A stretch of 64,000 nt of DNA from Persephonella sp. IF05-L8 (GCF_000703045.1 NZ_JNLJ01000001.1:496001-560000), one strand, 5' to 3'. Numbered from the stretch's first letter, positions 29,806 to 38,820 are shown. The notes: generated by a model not told the origin, from the letters alone. A program made the numbers and translations.

Positions 29806-30393
29806 ATGTTAGATTTGAAAAAGGTTGCAAAACAGATAAAAGAAGATGGACTGTATACTTTTATTTACAATGAAATGAAAGAAATAACAGGAAAAGGAGA
29901 ACTATCCGAGGAGGAAGTTCTCCATCTTCTCACTAAAGAACCAAAATTTCTTCAAGACTACAAAACCCTGAACACCCAGAGTGAAATAAGTAATATTCAG
30001 ATTGCCTATCAGGAGATTTACGATGATGACCCTCCTGAATGTAAAAAATTAAAACAAAAAATAAATGAATACAGGGAAGAATTGATAAGATTGGAACCTT
30101 TTGAAAACAAACCTGATAACATGCTTTATGCTCTATGGATAGGTTCAGCTGTTATATTTCTCATATTTGTTATACATAACCTTGTGGTTCTCTATACATT
30201 CTGGTATGAAAAATACCCAGCAGCTGTATATGCATCTTACATTGTTGTAATTATCTTAGGTTATCTATATTACCGAAAACGAATACAACAACATTACCTT
30301 AATCATACTAAATTCAAAAATATTGAAGAAAAGGTAAAGCTTCTAATAGAAACAGGTAAAAAGACCAAATGCTTAAAAAAAATTTATATATAA
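29806..30393 (+). CDS. Membrane protein of the heme-copper operon, unknown family
   Basis: A 195-residue protein starting three bases after subunit I. The N-terminal 105 residues are charged and helical (ELSEEEVLHLLTKEPKFLQD), with a single Cys in DDPPECKKLK. Two transmembrane helices follow (ALWIGSAVIFLIFVIHNLVV and AAVYASYIVVIILGYLYY), then a basic tail ending KKTKCLKKIYI. There is no obvious heme- or copper-binding motif, though a His lies in the first helix. It is likely an accessory or third subunit. I do not recognise the family. Confidence 0.6.
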   Translation: MLDLKKVAKQIKEDGLYTFIYNEMKEITGKGELSEEEVLHLLTKEPKFLQDYKTLNTQSEISNIQIAYQEIYDDDPPECKKLKQKINEYREELIRLEPFENKPDNMLYALWIGSAVIFLIFVIHNLVVLYTFWYEKYPAAVYASYIVVIILGYLYYRKRIQQHYLNHTKFKNIEEKVKLLIETGKKTKCLKKIYI

Positions 30394-30437
30394 GGGTTGC
30401 TCAACTCCTTACCTACCACAGCTAAACCTGTTTAACG

Positions 30438-30467
30438 CTGCTCCACTTGTGTGGAGCAGTATTTTTA
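30438..30467 (+). terminator. Terminator of the heme-copper operon
   Basis: CTGCTCCACTT-GTGTGGAGCAG (30438-30459) followed by TATTTTTATTT. Confidence 0.92.
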
Positions 30468-30468
30468 T

Positions 30469-30496
30469 TTGAAAAAAAAAAGCATTGAGATATAAT
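30469..30496 (+). promoter_or_regulatory. Promoter of tRNA-Ser
   Basis: TTGAAA at 30469-30474 and TATAAT at 30491-30496, 16 bp apart, with the tRNA 5' end 15 bases beyond the -10. Confidence 0.7.
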
Positions 30497-30511
30497 ATAA
30501 TCTCCTCAAAA

Positions 30512-30604
30512 GGAGAGGTGGCCGAGCGGTCGAAGGCGGCTCCCTGCTAAGGAGTTGAGCGGGTTTTCCCCGCTCCGAGGGTTCAAATCCCTCCCTCTCC
30601 GCCA
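30512..30604 (+). tRNA. tRNA-Ser (anticodon GCU)
   Basis: 93 nt with acceptor GGAGAGG (30512-30518) pairing with CCTCTCC (30594-30600), discriminator G and an encoded CCA at 30602-30604. The anticodon loop CTGCTAA gives GCU (30546-30548), reading AGC/AGU. There is a long variable arm (GAGCGGGTTTTCCCCGCTC), as expected of class II tRNA-Ser, and a T loop GTTCAAATC. Confidence 0.96.
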
Positions 30605-30736
30605 TTGAATTTTTTTATATTTCTCACAAGCAGGCTTTTTCTCCCTTCCCTCCGAAAAAAAGTATTGCACTAATTGAAAAAACAAAATAAACTGGAAGTG
30701 AACTCATTTCTATCTATAAAGGAGGAAATTTATTTT

Positions 30737-31426
30737 ATGACATTAAAAATCTGTCCACAATGTAAAACAGAAAACCCTGAAAATGCCAAATTCTGTCAGA
30801 ACTGTGGTTTCAACTTAGAAGAGGTTCAAACCTTTCAAGATATTTCCACAGAAGAAACAGGGCAATTACAGCAGCAATTTTCACAAACAGATTACAAAGA
30901 ACCTACCAAAACGCAAAGTTCCGCTACCAACAGTAACGATTTTAAGCAAAATTATACGGAAAATCTGGTGGAAACAAATCCACAACTTGAAAAGGATATA
31001 GATTTATGGAGTGCTTACGTTCAAACAAAATTGGACTATTACATACCTAAATTTGTCAAATTTAAAACTCAGGATAAAAAAGTTAGCTGGAACTGGCCTG
31101 CTTTTTTCTTCAGCCCCTTATGGTTTGCATATAGAAAAATGCTATGGTACGGAGTTCTTGTAATGATTTTAAGCATTATTCCACTGGTTGGTCTAATTGT
31201 ATCTATTTTATCGGGAATATTTGGGAATTATCTTTATTACAGGAAAACAAATGAGGAAGTTCAAAAAGCTTTAATCCAGAGTAAATATCTGAATACTGAC
31301 CCGAAAATTATATTAGCCGGTAAGGGAGGTACAAGTGTAGCTAACCTATTTATTTTATTCGGTATAGCATTAATTCTTAGTATTGTTTATACAATATTCA
31401 TAGCTGCTCTTGGGGGTGGTTATTAA
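30737..31426 (+). CDS. Zinc-ribbon DUF2628 membrane protein
   Basis: The start is ATG 30737, preceded by AAAGGAGGAAATT; an upstream in-frame ATG (30674) lacks a ribosome site. The 229-residue protein has an N-terminal zinc ribbon (CPQCKTENPENAKFCQNCGF), a Gln/Thr/Ser-rich linker (about residues 30-85), then a DUF2628 membrane part (WNWPAFFFSPLWFAYRKMLW) with three or four helices, ending GGGY. The role is unknown; such proteins are often envelope-associated. Confidence 0.8.
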   Translation: MTLKICPQCKTENPENAKFCQNCGFNLEEVQTFQDISTEETGQLQQQFSQTDYKEPTKTQSSATNSNDFKQNYTENLVETNPQLEKDIDLWSAYVQTKLDYYIPKFVKFKTQDKKVSWNWPAFFFSPLWFAYRKMLWYGVLVMILSIIPLVGLIVSILSGIFGNYLYYRKTNEEVQKALIQSKYLNTDPKIILAGKGGTSVANLFILFGIALILSIVYTIFIAALGGGY

Positions 31427-31449
31427 ACTTTCAACAGGGAAAGGTTTCT

Positions 31450-32472
31450 ATGGAGAAGTTTAAAATACCTGTTGCTTTAGTATCCCTCGCTTCCGTTGTT
31501 ATTATAATAGCTGGACTAAAAGCTGCTCAGGATATGGTGGTTCAGCTTCTTCTTGCCCTTTTCTTTGCAATAATGTTTCTCCCTCTTTTCAAATTCTTTA
31601 ACAAAAGATTTCCTAAATGGCTATCACTTACTATTGTTCTTATGATAAATCTATTTTTTATTTACATTCTTGCTTTAACAGTGGTTAGCTCTGTAAATGA
31701 ATTTAGAGAAAATCTTGGTGAATACCAGCAAAAAATGAGTTATTACATGGAATACGGCAGTATTATTCTTGAGAAAGCTGGAATTCCAAGTCCACCCTCC
31801 ATACAACTTAAATTTGTAAATCCGTCTTTTATATTCCAGTTTATCTCTAATTCCTTATTAAGTTTTGGTAACATTCTGGCAAATGCAGCCTTTATTCTTA
31901 TTTTGGCAGCATTTATTCTGCTTGAAAGTGATATTTTTTCAAAGAAACTAAAAGTAATAGCAAAAGGTAAAGATGCCCATAAACTTGTTGACCAGTTTTT
32001 TGATAGTGTCATTGAGTATATGAAAATAAAAACAATAATGTCTTTTCTAACAGGATTTTTTGCGTGGATTGTCCTGGCTATTTTAGGTGTTGATTTTGCT
32101 CTTTTATGGGGAATTCTTACATTTTTGCTAAATTTTATACCCACAATAGGCTCAATTATTGCTGCAATTCCCCCTGTTATTATCGCTCTTATAGACTGTG
32201 GTGTGTGGCAGGCTGTGGTAGTAGCTGTTTGGTATGTCATTATAAACATGATTATAGGAAATATTATAGAGCCTAAGTTAATGGGTAAAGGTGTAGGATT
32301 ATCTCCTCTCATAGTTCTTCTTTCTCTTGTATTCTGGGGGTGGGTTCTTGGAACAGTTGGAATGTTTCTATCAATTCCCCTTACCATAATAGCAAAAATG
32401 GCATTTGAACTGAAAGAAGAAACCAGATGGATTGCTATTCTGATGGATAGCGATGTCAGAGAAAAAGCCTAA
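31450..32472 (+). CDS. AI-2E family transporter (PerM/YdiK type)
   Basis: A 340-residue, eight-helix inner-membrane protein of the PerM/TqsA family: FMPLFKFFNKRFPKWLSL-like N-terminal region (here AIMFLPLFKFFNKRFPKWLS), ALLWGILTFLLNFIPTIGSI, IEPKLMGKGVGLSPLIVLL and FWGWVLGTVGMFLSIPLTI are the conserved C-terminal segments. Members include AI-2 exporters, Na+/H+ antiporters and permeases of unknown substrate; nothing here fixes the substrate. Confidence 0.88.
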   Translation: MEKFKIPVALVSLASVVIIIAGLKAAQDMVVQLLLALFFAIMFLPLFKFFNKRFPKWLSLTIVLMINLFFIYILALTVVSSVNEFRENLGEYQQKMSYYMEYGSIILEKAGIPSPPSIQLKFVNPSFIFQFISNSLLSFGNILANAAFILILAAFILLESDIFSKKLKVIAKGKDAHKLVDQFFDSVIEYMKIKTIMSFLTGFFAWIVLAILGVDFALLWGILTFLLNFIPTIGSIIAAIPPVIIALIDCGVWQAVVVAVWYVIINMIIGNIIEPKLMGKGVGLSPLIVLLSLVFWGWVLGTVGMFLSIPLTIIAKMAFELKEETRWIAILMDSDVREKA

Positions 32473-33138
32473 TCACCTCGCAATTACATAGCCATAAATT
32501 TTTTGTGGACCGCCTTTTTTAATGGTTTTATACATGTTCAGCATTGTTGCTCCTGTGGTTAAAATATCATCAAAGATAAGGATGTTTTTGTCTTTTATAT
32601 TATGATTTTTTAATATGAATACATCTTTTAGATTTTCCCATCTTTCTTCTGCAGTAAGTTCCATCTGTAGTGGTGTTTTTTTGACCTTTTCAACAAGAGG
32701 AACAATCAGATATTCTGGAAATATGCATTTCAATATTTCCTCAAGATGATTAAATTCCCTTTCCTTTAGTGTTTTTTTGTCAACAGGCACGTAAGTAATA
32801 ATATCTATTTTGTTTGTTTTGCTATAAGCAGTAATGTCTTCTTTTATTATTTCTGCCAGCTGTGAGGCCAAATTCCTGTAGCCATTTATTTTCAGCTGGT
32901 AAATGATTTCGGTTATTGCCTTATCCTTTGATTTGAAAACCTGAATATCATCAAACTTTCTTTGTTTGAAGCATTCCTGACAGTTCTCTGTCTGTTTACC
33001 ACAACTGTGGCAATACTTTAGGGTTTCTTTTTTTATATTTTCTAAACAAATTTGACAAAACAGGTTTTGTTTTTTATAAACAAACAATTCATTACACAAA
33101 ATACATTTTGCAGGGAATAGAGCATTTAATATATTCAC
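32473..33138 (-). CDS. comF: ComF-family phosphoribosyltransferase-like protein
   Basis: A 221-residue protein with an N-terminal four-plus-Cys zinc site (CILC, CQIC, CHSCGKQTENCQEC) and a C-terminal PRPP-binding loop ILIFDDILTTGATMLNMYK. ComF/GntX proteins take part in DNA uptake in competent bacteria, which is noteworthy with the ComM homologue at 25.1 kb. It overlaps thiD by 4 bp. Confidence 0.9.
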   Translation of the reverse strand: MNILNALFPAKCILCNELFVYKKQNLFCQICLENIKKETLKYCHSCGKQTENCQECFKQRKFDDIQVFKSKDKAITEIIYQLKINGYRNLASQLAEIIKEDITAYSKTNKIDIITYVPVDKKTLKEREFNHLEEILKCIFPEYLIVPLVEKVKKTPLQMELTAEERWENLKDVFILKNHNIKDKNILIFDDILTTGATMLNMYKTIKKGGPQKIYGYVIAR

Positions 33139-33920
33139 ATCACTGTCCAGAAATGATTTAAACTGCCGATACCTTTACCTGTTTTCAGGGAGTTTTCTAT
33201 TGCTCCCTGGACATAGGCTCTGGCTATCCGTATAGCTTTTAAAGGTTCTACACCCTTTGCTATTAAAGCCGTTATTGCTGCCGAAAAAGTACAACCTGTT
33301 CCATGGGTGTTTTTGGTATCAACAAATGGGTATGTAAGAAAAATAAATTCATCATTGTATAAAACAACATCTGTAACTGTCCTATTCTGAGGAAGATGAC
33401 CACCTTTTATTATGACTGTTTCTGCACCTATTTTTTTTATCTCTCTTGCAGCTTTTTTCATATCTTCTATTGATGATATTTCTATACCTGTTATCACTTC
33501 TGCTTCATCTTTGTTAGGTGTGATTATGTAGCTTACAGGTATTATTTTTTGGATAAATATTTCTATTGCCTCTTCTTCAAGGAGAAATCTGCCATTTTTG
33601 GATTTTATTACAGTGTCAACAATTAGAGGAAATTTATATTTTTGCTGGATTTTGTAAACAACATCAATATTTTCCCTGTTCATTAACATTCCTGTTTTGG
33701 CAGCATCAATTCCGATATCTTCAGCTACAGATGATATCTGGGAATATAGGATTTCAGGTTCAACAGGATGGGTACTAATCACACCAAGACTGTTTTGAAC
33801 AGTTATAGCTGTTATAGCTGACATTCCATAAACACCAAAGGCAGAAAATACCTTCAAATCTGCCTGAATTCCTGCTCCACCACTATTATCAGAACCTGCT
33901 ATAGTTAAAGTTTTTTTCAT
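33135..33920 (-). CDS. thiD: Hydroxymethylpyrimidine/phosphomethylpyrimidine kinase
   Basis: A 261-residue ribokinase-fold enzyme phosphorylating HMP and HMP-P for thiamine synthesis. It starts TIAGSDNSGGAGIQADLK and carries the anion-hole motif DTKNTHGTGCTFSAAITALI near the C-terminus. Length and ends are normal. It is the first gene of the thiD-comF pair; no THI-box riboswitch is seen upstream. Confidence 0.95.
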   Translation of the reverse strand: MKKTLTIAGSDNSGGAGIQADLKVFSAFGVYGMSAITAITVQNSLGVISTHPVEPEILYSQISSVAEDIGIDAAKTGMLMNRENIDVVYKIQQKYKFPLIVDTVIKSKNGRFLLEEEAIEIFIQKIIPVSYIITPNKDEAEVITGIEISSIEDMKKAAREIKKIGAETVIIKGGHLPQNRTVTDVVLYNDEFIFLTYPFVDTKNTHGTGCTFSAAITALIAKGVEPLKAIRIARAYVQGAIENSLKTGKGIGSLNHFWTVM

Positions 33921-33979
33921 AACCTAACCTAAATTATCCGAGTATATAATTTTATGATATTACTACAAATGGAGATTAA

Positions 33980-36517
33980 ATGAGGAAAGTTCTTATATTT
34001 TTCCTTTTAACTTTTTTATATGCCTACGGAGAAAAACTCAAGATAGTTTCAGATTATCCTCTTCCTTATAACAATATTCAAGAAATATACAATAAAACAA
34101 AAGATATAAACCTGATAATTGAGCTTTTAAAGAAAACGGATGATTTCTTAAAAATATACGCAAAAGATAATACGCTTTATCTGAAAAGAAAACTTTATGT
34201 TAAAGATGTAAAAATCCATGGAAATAAATCATTTTGGCGAAGAGAAATACTTGCAATTACAGGTATAGTTGAAGGTTATTCAATTGATTTTAATATCTTA
34301 CACAATATATATACCAGATTAAAAAAGTTTTATATGGATAATGGATTTCCTTTTGCCCAAATAACTGTTAAAGCAAATATAGATAAAACAGGAAATATTT
34401 ACATTATTCTTGATATATATGAAGGTGGTGAAAAGGAAATAAATGACTTCCTTATTTACACATCTTTTCCTGTTTCTGAGCATTTCAAAAAAGAAATGAT
34501 TAATACTCTTGGCGTAAAAAAGGGGGATATATTTAATTTATCTGCTATTACTACAGGTTTAGATAAACTCCAGAATTTTCTTTATGAAAAAGATTATTAC
34601 GATTCCTTTGTAAACCTTGTGAGCTTTAAACCTGCAAATAAATCTAAAGTGGACGTTATCTTATTTGTTGACCTTGGTATGAAATATAATATCCATTTTA
34701 CAGGGAACAGGTTTTTCTCCCAACAACAGCTAAAAAAGGTACTTACATTTGCTAAGAACGGTTTTAATTATTACCAGATAGTTCAGTCCACCGAAAACAT
34801 AGAAAATCTCTACAAAAAAAATGGATTTTTAGAGGTTACAGTCATTCCTTCCTATAAGGAATATTTTAAAGAGAATAAGACAGAAATATTTTTTCTAATC
34901 CATGAAGGTGAAAGATATAAAATCAGCAACATCAATATACAAACAGATATCCCAGAGATAAATAATTTTTTAAAAAAATTTCATGGAAAATTTTATAAAA
35001 AAGAAAAAATTTTAAATGTTTTAAAACAACTAAGAGAAAAATATTATAGAGAAGGATATCTGAACGTAAATTATTCTCTGGAGGAAAAAATAAATAAAAC
35101 AAACAAAACTGTATCACTATACCTGACCTTTCACAAAGGTAAAAAGTTTGTGATAAAAGATATTCAAATAAAAAATTTCTCCTACAAACCGGATATAAAA
35201 CTTCCTATACCTTATAACCCAAATAAAATTCTGGCATTACTTGATAAAACCAAAAGTAGGCTCAAGGATGAAGGCTATTTTGATGGTGATGCATTTCTTG
35301 ATGTAAAAATAAAACCAGCCGATGGAATTATTGAAACAGTAGTAATAATAGATGTAAAAAAAGGAGAAAGATACAAACAAGGAATAACCTTTATATATGG
35401 AACTCGCCATCTTTCTCCAAAAATGATTATAAATAACCTCTCCAAAGATAAATACTATTCCAAAAAAGAATTTGATAACGAACTTGATTTTATGTATTAT
35501 ACCTCCTTGTTTGATGCTATAAATCCTTATCTAAAGATAGACAAAAAAAGAAAAGAAGTTGAAAAAGCATATATACTCCACGAAGACAAAAGAGGCTCTT
35601 TCCAGGGCAGTTTTGGTTATAATACAGAGCAAAAGCTCAAACTATCAGCTGCAATTAATCTAAAAAACTTATTTAAATATGGATTTGAAACCTCCTCCTA
35701 TATTGAGAAAAATGATTTAGGCTGGTATTACAGATTTACATTCGGAAACAGACTATTACCTAAAAGAACAGGCTTATTTCTATCATATATCCGAAATTAT
35801 GAGTATCATCGTATATTTGACCTTGAAACCCAAGGATTTGAACTTAAAGTTCAAAGAAAGCCTAATAAGTGGGTTGAACAGACAATTTCCCTCCAGTATA
35901 TGAGAAACTCACTAAAAAACCAGAATATATACCCAGACAACTTCTTCAAAACATTAAAACTACGCTTATCCTTTATAGATAACCATAGAGAACCAAGAGT
36001 AAATCCTCGTCATGGATATATTATTACAGGAGCCTTAACAAAGGAATTTCAGGATATAAACTATTTTAAATTATATACAACAGGTAGATATTATCTGTCT
36101 TATGCATTTTTAACCTGGACCCAAAAATTAAGCTTTGGGCATATATTCAAAAAAAATGAGCAGCTACCTCCTTCTGAAAGATTTTTTCTGGGAGGAGTTT
36201 CCAGTTTTAGAGGTTTTGGATACGAAAATGTAGCAGGGAAAAAAGGACAAGGAGGAAACACTCTTTTACTTATAAACAATGAAATTAGATACCCTCTCTT
36301 CCCTTCCGTAAATCTTTTTGGATTTGTATTCATGGATATAGGAAATGTTTATGAAAAATTTAATCAGATAGGCGGCACCCTCAGGAAAACAGCTGGTACC
36401 GGTGCATACATACCAACTCCTGTAGGCTCATTTCTAATAGATATTGCATTCAAGCTTGATAGACAACCTGGTGAAGACCTTTACAGATTGGAATTTAGTA
36501 TTAATACTCTATTTTAG
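33980..36517 (+). CDS. Omp85/BamA-like outer-membrane assembly protein
   Basis: An 845-residue protein with a signal peptide (MRKVLIFFLLTFLYAYG), several POTRA repeats (for example VKDVKIHGNKSFWRREILAI; YNIHFTGNRFFSQQQLKKVL; YKISNINIQ) and a C-terminal 16-strand barrel with the Omp85 motif FLGGVSSFRGFGYENV and a terminal Phe (EFSINTLF). BamA inserts outer-membrane beta-barrels. The POTRA part is unusually long and divergent, so a TamA-like or second BamA paralogue is possible. Confidence 0.85.
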   Translation: MRKVLIFFLLTFLYAYGEKLKIVSDYPLPYNNIQEIYNKTKDINLIIELLKKTDDFLKIYAKDNTLYLKRKLYVKDVKIHGNKSFWRREILAITGIVEGYSIDFNILHNIYTRLKKFYMDNGFPFAQITVKANIDKTGNIYIILDIYEGGEKEINDFLIYTSFPVSEHFKKEMINTLGVKKGDIFNLSAITTGLDKLQNFLYEKDYYDSFVNLVSFKPANKSKVDVILFVDLGMKYNIHFTGNRFFSQQQLKKVLTFAKNGFNYYQIVQSTENIENLYKKNGFLEVTVIPSYKEYFKENKTEIFFLIHEGERYKISNINIQTDIPEINNFLKKFHGKFYKKEKILNVLKQLREKYYREGYLNVNYSLEEKINKTNKTVSLYLTFHKGKKFVIKDIQIKNFSYKPDIKLPIPYNPNKILALLDKTKSRLKDEGYFDGDAFLDVKIKPADGIIETVVIIDVKKGERYKQGITFIYGTRHLSPKMIINNLSKDKYYSKKEFDNELDFMYYTSLFDAINPYLKIDKKRKEVEKAYILHEDKRGSFQGSFGYNTEQKLKLSAAINLKNLFKYGFETSSYIEKNDLGWYYRFTFGNRLLPKRTGLFLSYIRNYEYHRIFDLETQGFELKVQRKPNKWVEQTISLQYMRNSLKNQNIYPDNFFKTLKLRLSFIDNHREPRVNPRHGYIITGALTKEFQDINYFKLYTTGRYYLSYAFLTWTQKLSFGHIFKKNEQLPPSERFFLGGVSSFRGFGYENVAGKKGQGGNTLLLINNEIRYPLFPSVNLFGFVFMDIGNVYEKFNQIGGTLRKTAGTGAYIPTPVGSFLIDIAFKLDRQPGEDLYRLEFSINTLF

Positions 36518-36554
36518 GATATAATTGAATTTATTTAACAATATGGAGTTTACT

Positions 36555-36893
36555 ATGTTTGGTGGTATAGGATTATCTGAAATATTATTAATTTTTGTAG
36601 TTGCCTTACTGGTTCTGGGTCCCAAAAGACTTCCTGAACTTGCAAAAACATTAGGCAGATTTTACCGAGAAATCCGGTCTACAGTAGATGAAGTAAAAGA
36701 AGTTATAGTGGAAGAACCCCAAAAGCAAAAACACACCCAGCAGTATATTCCACCAAATTTAGATGATGAAATTGAAACAGAAATTAATGAGGACAACAAA
36801 GAAAAACTCAAAAAGAACCTACAAGGAGAAAAAATATCCTTTAAGAAAAAACAGGAGAATGAAATAAATGAGCGAGAAGATAAAAAGTCCTGA
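36555..36893 (+). CDS. tatA: Sec-independent translocase protein TatA/TatB
   Basis: ATG 36555 is chosen: it has GGAG about seven bases upstream and gives the typical start MFGGIGLSEILLIFVVALLV. 112 residues: one membrane helix, hinge LGPKRLPELAKTLGRFYREI (the conserved G-P), amphipathic helix, and a charged tail. With one such gene beside tatC, it may serve both TatA and TatB roles. It overlaps tatC by 26 bp. Confidence 0.92.
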   Translation: MFGGIGLSEILLIFVVALLVLGPKRLPELAKTLGRFYREIRSTVDEVKEVIVEEPQKQKHTQQYIPPNLDDEIETEINEDNKEKLKKNLQGEKISFKKKQENEINEREDKKS

Positions 36894-37635
36894 AGAATTT
36901 GAAGCACCTATTACAGAACATCTGGCAGAACTTAGAATAAGACTTTTTAGAAGTTTAGTAGCTATTATAGCAGGCACACTGCTTGTATTTGTAAAGGTTG
37001 ATATTTTCTTTGAAATTTTTAAAGAGCCTTTAAAAAAGGCTTTTCCTGACTTAAAACTGGTAGCACTTACACCGACGGAATCATTTTTTACTGCATTTAA
37101 AATAGCCCTTTTGGTAGGTTTTGTGGTTGCCTCACCTTTTGTTTTTTATCAGATATGGAAATTTATAGAACCTGCCCTTTATGAAGAAGAGAAAAAACTT
37201 GTTGTTCCTTTTGTATTCTTCACTACAGTTTTTTTCATTTCAGGAGCATTGTTTGCCTATTTTGGAGTTTTGCCACTGGCAATTAAATTTTTATTAACCT
37301 TTGGTTATACCCAGCTTGATGTTGAAGCAATGATATCGGTTAGCTCATATATATCTTTTGTTGTAAGACTTATTCTGGCTTTCGGGATTACATTTGAACT
37401 TCCCGTTATTCTTTCACTACTTGCACGACTTGGTCTTGTTACACCAGAAGCCTTATCCCGATTTCGTCCCTATTTTGTTATTGCTGCTTTTACACTTGCT
37501 GCTTTCCTGACACCACCAGATATCGTAAGTCAGGTATTTCTGGCAATGCCTTTAATCGTATTTTATGAGATATCTATCATTATGGCAAAAATTCTTTATC
37601 CTCGCAGCGAAAGGAGTAGAGAAAATCAGGTATAA
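36868..37635 (+). CDS. tatC: Sec-independent translocase protein TatC
   Basis: A 255-residue, six-helix receptor for twin-arginine signal peptides. Signatures: ITEHLAELRIRLFRSLVAII at the N-terminus, TPTESFFTAFKIALLVG, and the SPFVFYQIWKFIEPALYEEE loop with the functional Glu. The ATG is preceded by AGGAGAATGA. Together with tatA it forms a minimal Tat operon for exporting folded redox proteins. Confidence 0.96.
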   Translation: MSEKIKSPEEFEAPITEHLAELRIRLFRSLVAIIAGTLLVFVKVDIFFEIFKEPLKKAFPDLKLVALTPTESFFTAFKIALLVGFVVASPFVFYQIWKFIEPALYEEEKKLVVPFVFFTTVFFISGALFAYFGVLPLAIKFLLTFGYTQLDVEAMISVSSYISFVVRLILAFGITFELPVILSLLARLGLVTPEALSRFRPYFVIAAFTLAAFLTPPDIVSQVFLAMPLIVFYEISIIMAKILYPRSERSRENQV

Positions 37636-37708
37636 CACTGGCTTTATCCTTAAAGTAAGTGTATATTATTTTCCAAAATATAATTAAGAATAGTTATAAA
37701 TATTAAAA

Positions 37709-37727
37709 AAATATAAATTTTATATTT
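37709..37727. promoter_or_regulatory. Possible Fur/PerR-type 9-1-9 palindrome
   Basis: AAATATAAA-T-TTTATATTT (37709-37727) is a perfect 9-1-9 inverted repeat about 40 bp before the flavin reductase-fur operon. The geometry equals that of a Fur box, but the sequence is pure A/T, so chance is possible. Confidence 0.4.
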
Positions 37728-37767
37728 ATAGGGATATTGGGAGTACTGACCTGTATAGGAGGGAAAA

Positions 37768-38376
37768 GTGGAAATAGATTTAAAAAATTTAGACGCAAAA
37801 CAGATATACAAATTAATGACAAGTATAATAGTACCCCGTCCAATAGCCTGGGTATCCACTATAAGCAAAGATGGAGTTTATAACCTGGCTCCCTTTAGTT
37901 ATTTTGCCGGCATATCATCTGACCCCCCTCTTTTATTAATATCAGTAGGTAGGAAGGACACCAAAGAAAAAAAAGATACCTGGCAAAATATAGAAGAAAC
38001 TGGGGAATTTGTTGTAAATATGGTTACCAAAGAAATACTTGAAAAAATGAATATAACAGCATTACCTTTTGATAGAGAGATTGATGAATTTGAAAAAGCA
38101 GGTCTTACCCCTGTTCCTTCCTCAGTAGTCAGAGCACCCAGAGTTAAAGAAGCACCTGTAAATATTGAGTGTAAGAGTTTTGAGATTATCCAGATAGGCA
38201 AAATGGGAATAATTCTGGGGGAAATATTAAAAGTTCATGTAAAAGAGGATATACTAAATGAGAAAGGTTATGTAGATACAACTAAACTGCAAATAATAGG
38301 AAGACTTGGAGGTGCAAATTACTGTATTATCACAGAAGAAAACACTATTGAACTTAAAAGGCCAGATAAGAGGTAA
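37768..38376 (+). CDS. Flavin reductase-like FMN-binding protein
   Basis: A 202-residue split-barrel flavoprotein of the flavin reductase (DIM6/NTAB) family: SIIVPRPIAWVSTISKDGVY, NLAPFSYFAGISSDPPLLL and the VVNMVTKEILEKMN region. It starts with GTG 37768 behind AGGAGGG. It is the first gene of an operon with fur and mobA, so it may supply reduced flavin (for example for ferric reduction), but this is inference. Confidence 0.88.
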   Translation: MEIDLKNLDAKQIYKLMTSIIVPRPIAWVSTISKDGVYNLAPFSYFAGISSDPPLLLISVGRKDTKEKKDTWQNIEETGEFVVNMVTKEILEKMNITALPFDREIDEFEKAGLTPVPSSVVRAPRVKEAPVNIECKSFEIIQIGKMGIILGEILKVHVKEDILNEKGYVDTTKLQIIGRLGGANYCIITEENTIELKRPDKR

Positions 38377-38379
38377 GCA

Positions 38380-38820
38380 ATGAATAGAAGACAGGCTTTA
38401 AAAGAATTTAAGCAAACAATTAAAAATTTAGGTCTAAAATACACTCCACAACGGGAAAAAGTCTTCAAAGCAATACTAAATATTAGGGGACATTTTGAAA
38501 TTGAACAACTGGTTCATAAAATACAATCCAAAAATATAAATGTATCAAGGGCAACAGTTTACAGAACCTTAGAAATATTAAAAGAACTTGGATACGTAAG
38601 GGAAGTTATAAAATTTAAAAACAAAACCATTTATGAAATAAATTTAAAAGAACACCATAACCACCTAATATGTACCAAATGTGGAAAAATTATAGAATTC
38701 CATTCAGACAAAATAGAAGAATTACAAGAAAAAATCTGTCAAAAATATAACTTTAAGCCAGAATTCCATAGATTAGAAATATTCGGTCTATGCGAAAAAT
38801 GTCAGAAAAAAAAGAAATAA
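38380..38820 (+). CDS. Fur-family metalloregulator
   Basis: A 146-residue winged-helix repressor: LGLKYTPQREKVFKAILNIR, recognition helix region VSRATVYRTLEILKELGYV, the regulatory His-rich site HHNHLICTKCGKIIEF and a second CxxC (LCEKCQ). The CxxC pairs indicate the structural zinc site. It could be Fur (iron) or PerR (peroxide). The operon with a TonB receptor favours metal control. It overlaps mobA by 31 bp. Confidence 0.92.
   Translation: MNRRQALKEFKQTIKNLGLKYTPQREKVFKAILNIRGHFEIEQLVHKIQSKNINVSRATVYRTLEILKELGYVREVIKFKNKTIYEINLKEHHNHLICTKCGKIIEFHSDKIEELQEKICQKYNFKPEFHRLEIFGLCEKCQKKKK

Noticed and set aside
30674-30736. Upstream start (30674) for the zinc-ribbon DUF2628 protein
   Set aside because: A strong AAAGGAGG ribosome site lies just before ATG 30737, and the zinc ribbon begins there.
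31743-32387. 214-codon minus-strand ORF within the AI-2E transporter gene
   Set aside because: It is antisense to a well-recognised membrane protein and its composition is that of a reverse-complement shadow.
36525-36554. TTG or earlier ATG start for tatA
   Set aside because: ATG 36555 has a ribosome site and gives the family-typical N-terminus.
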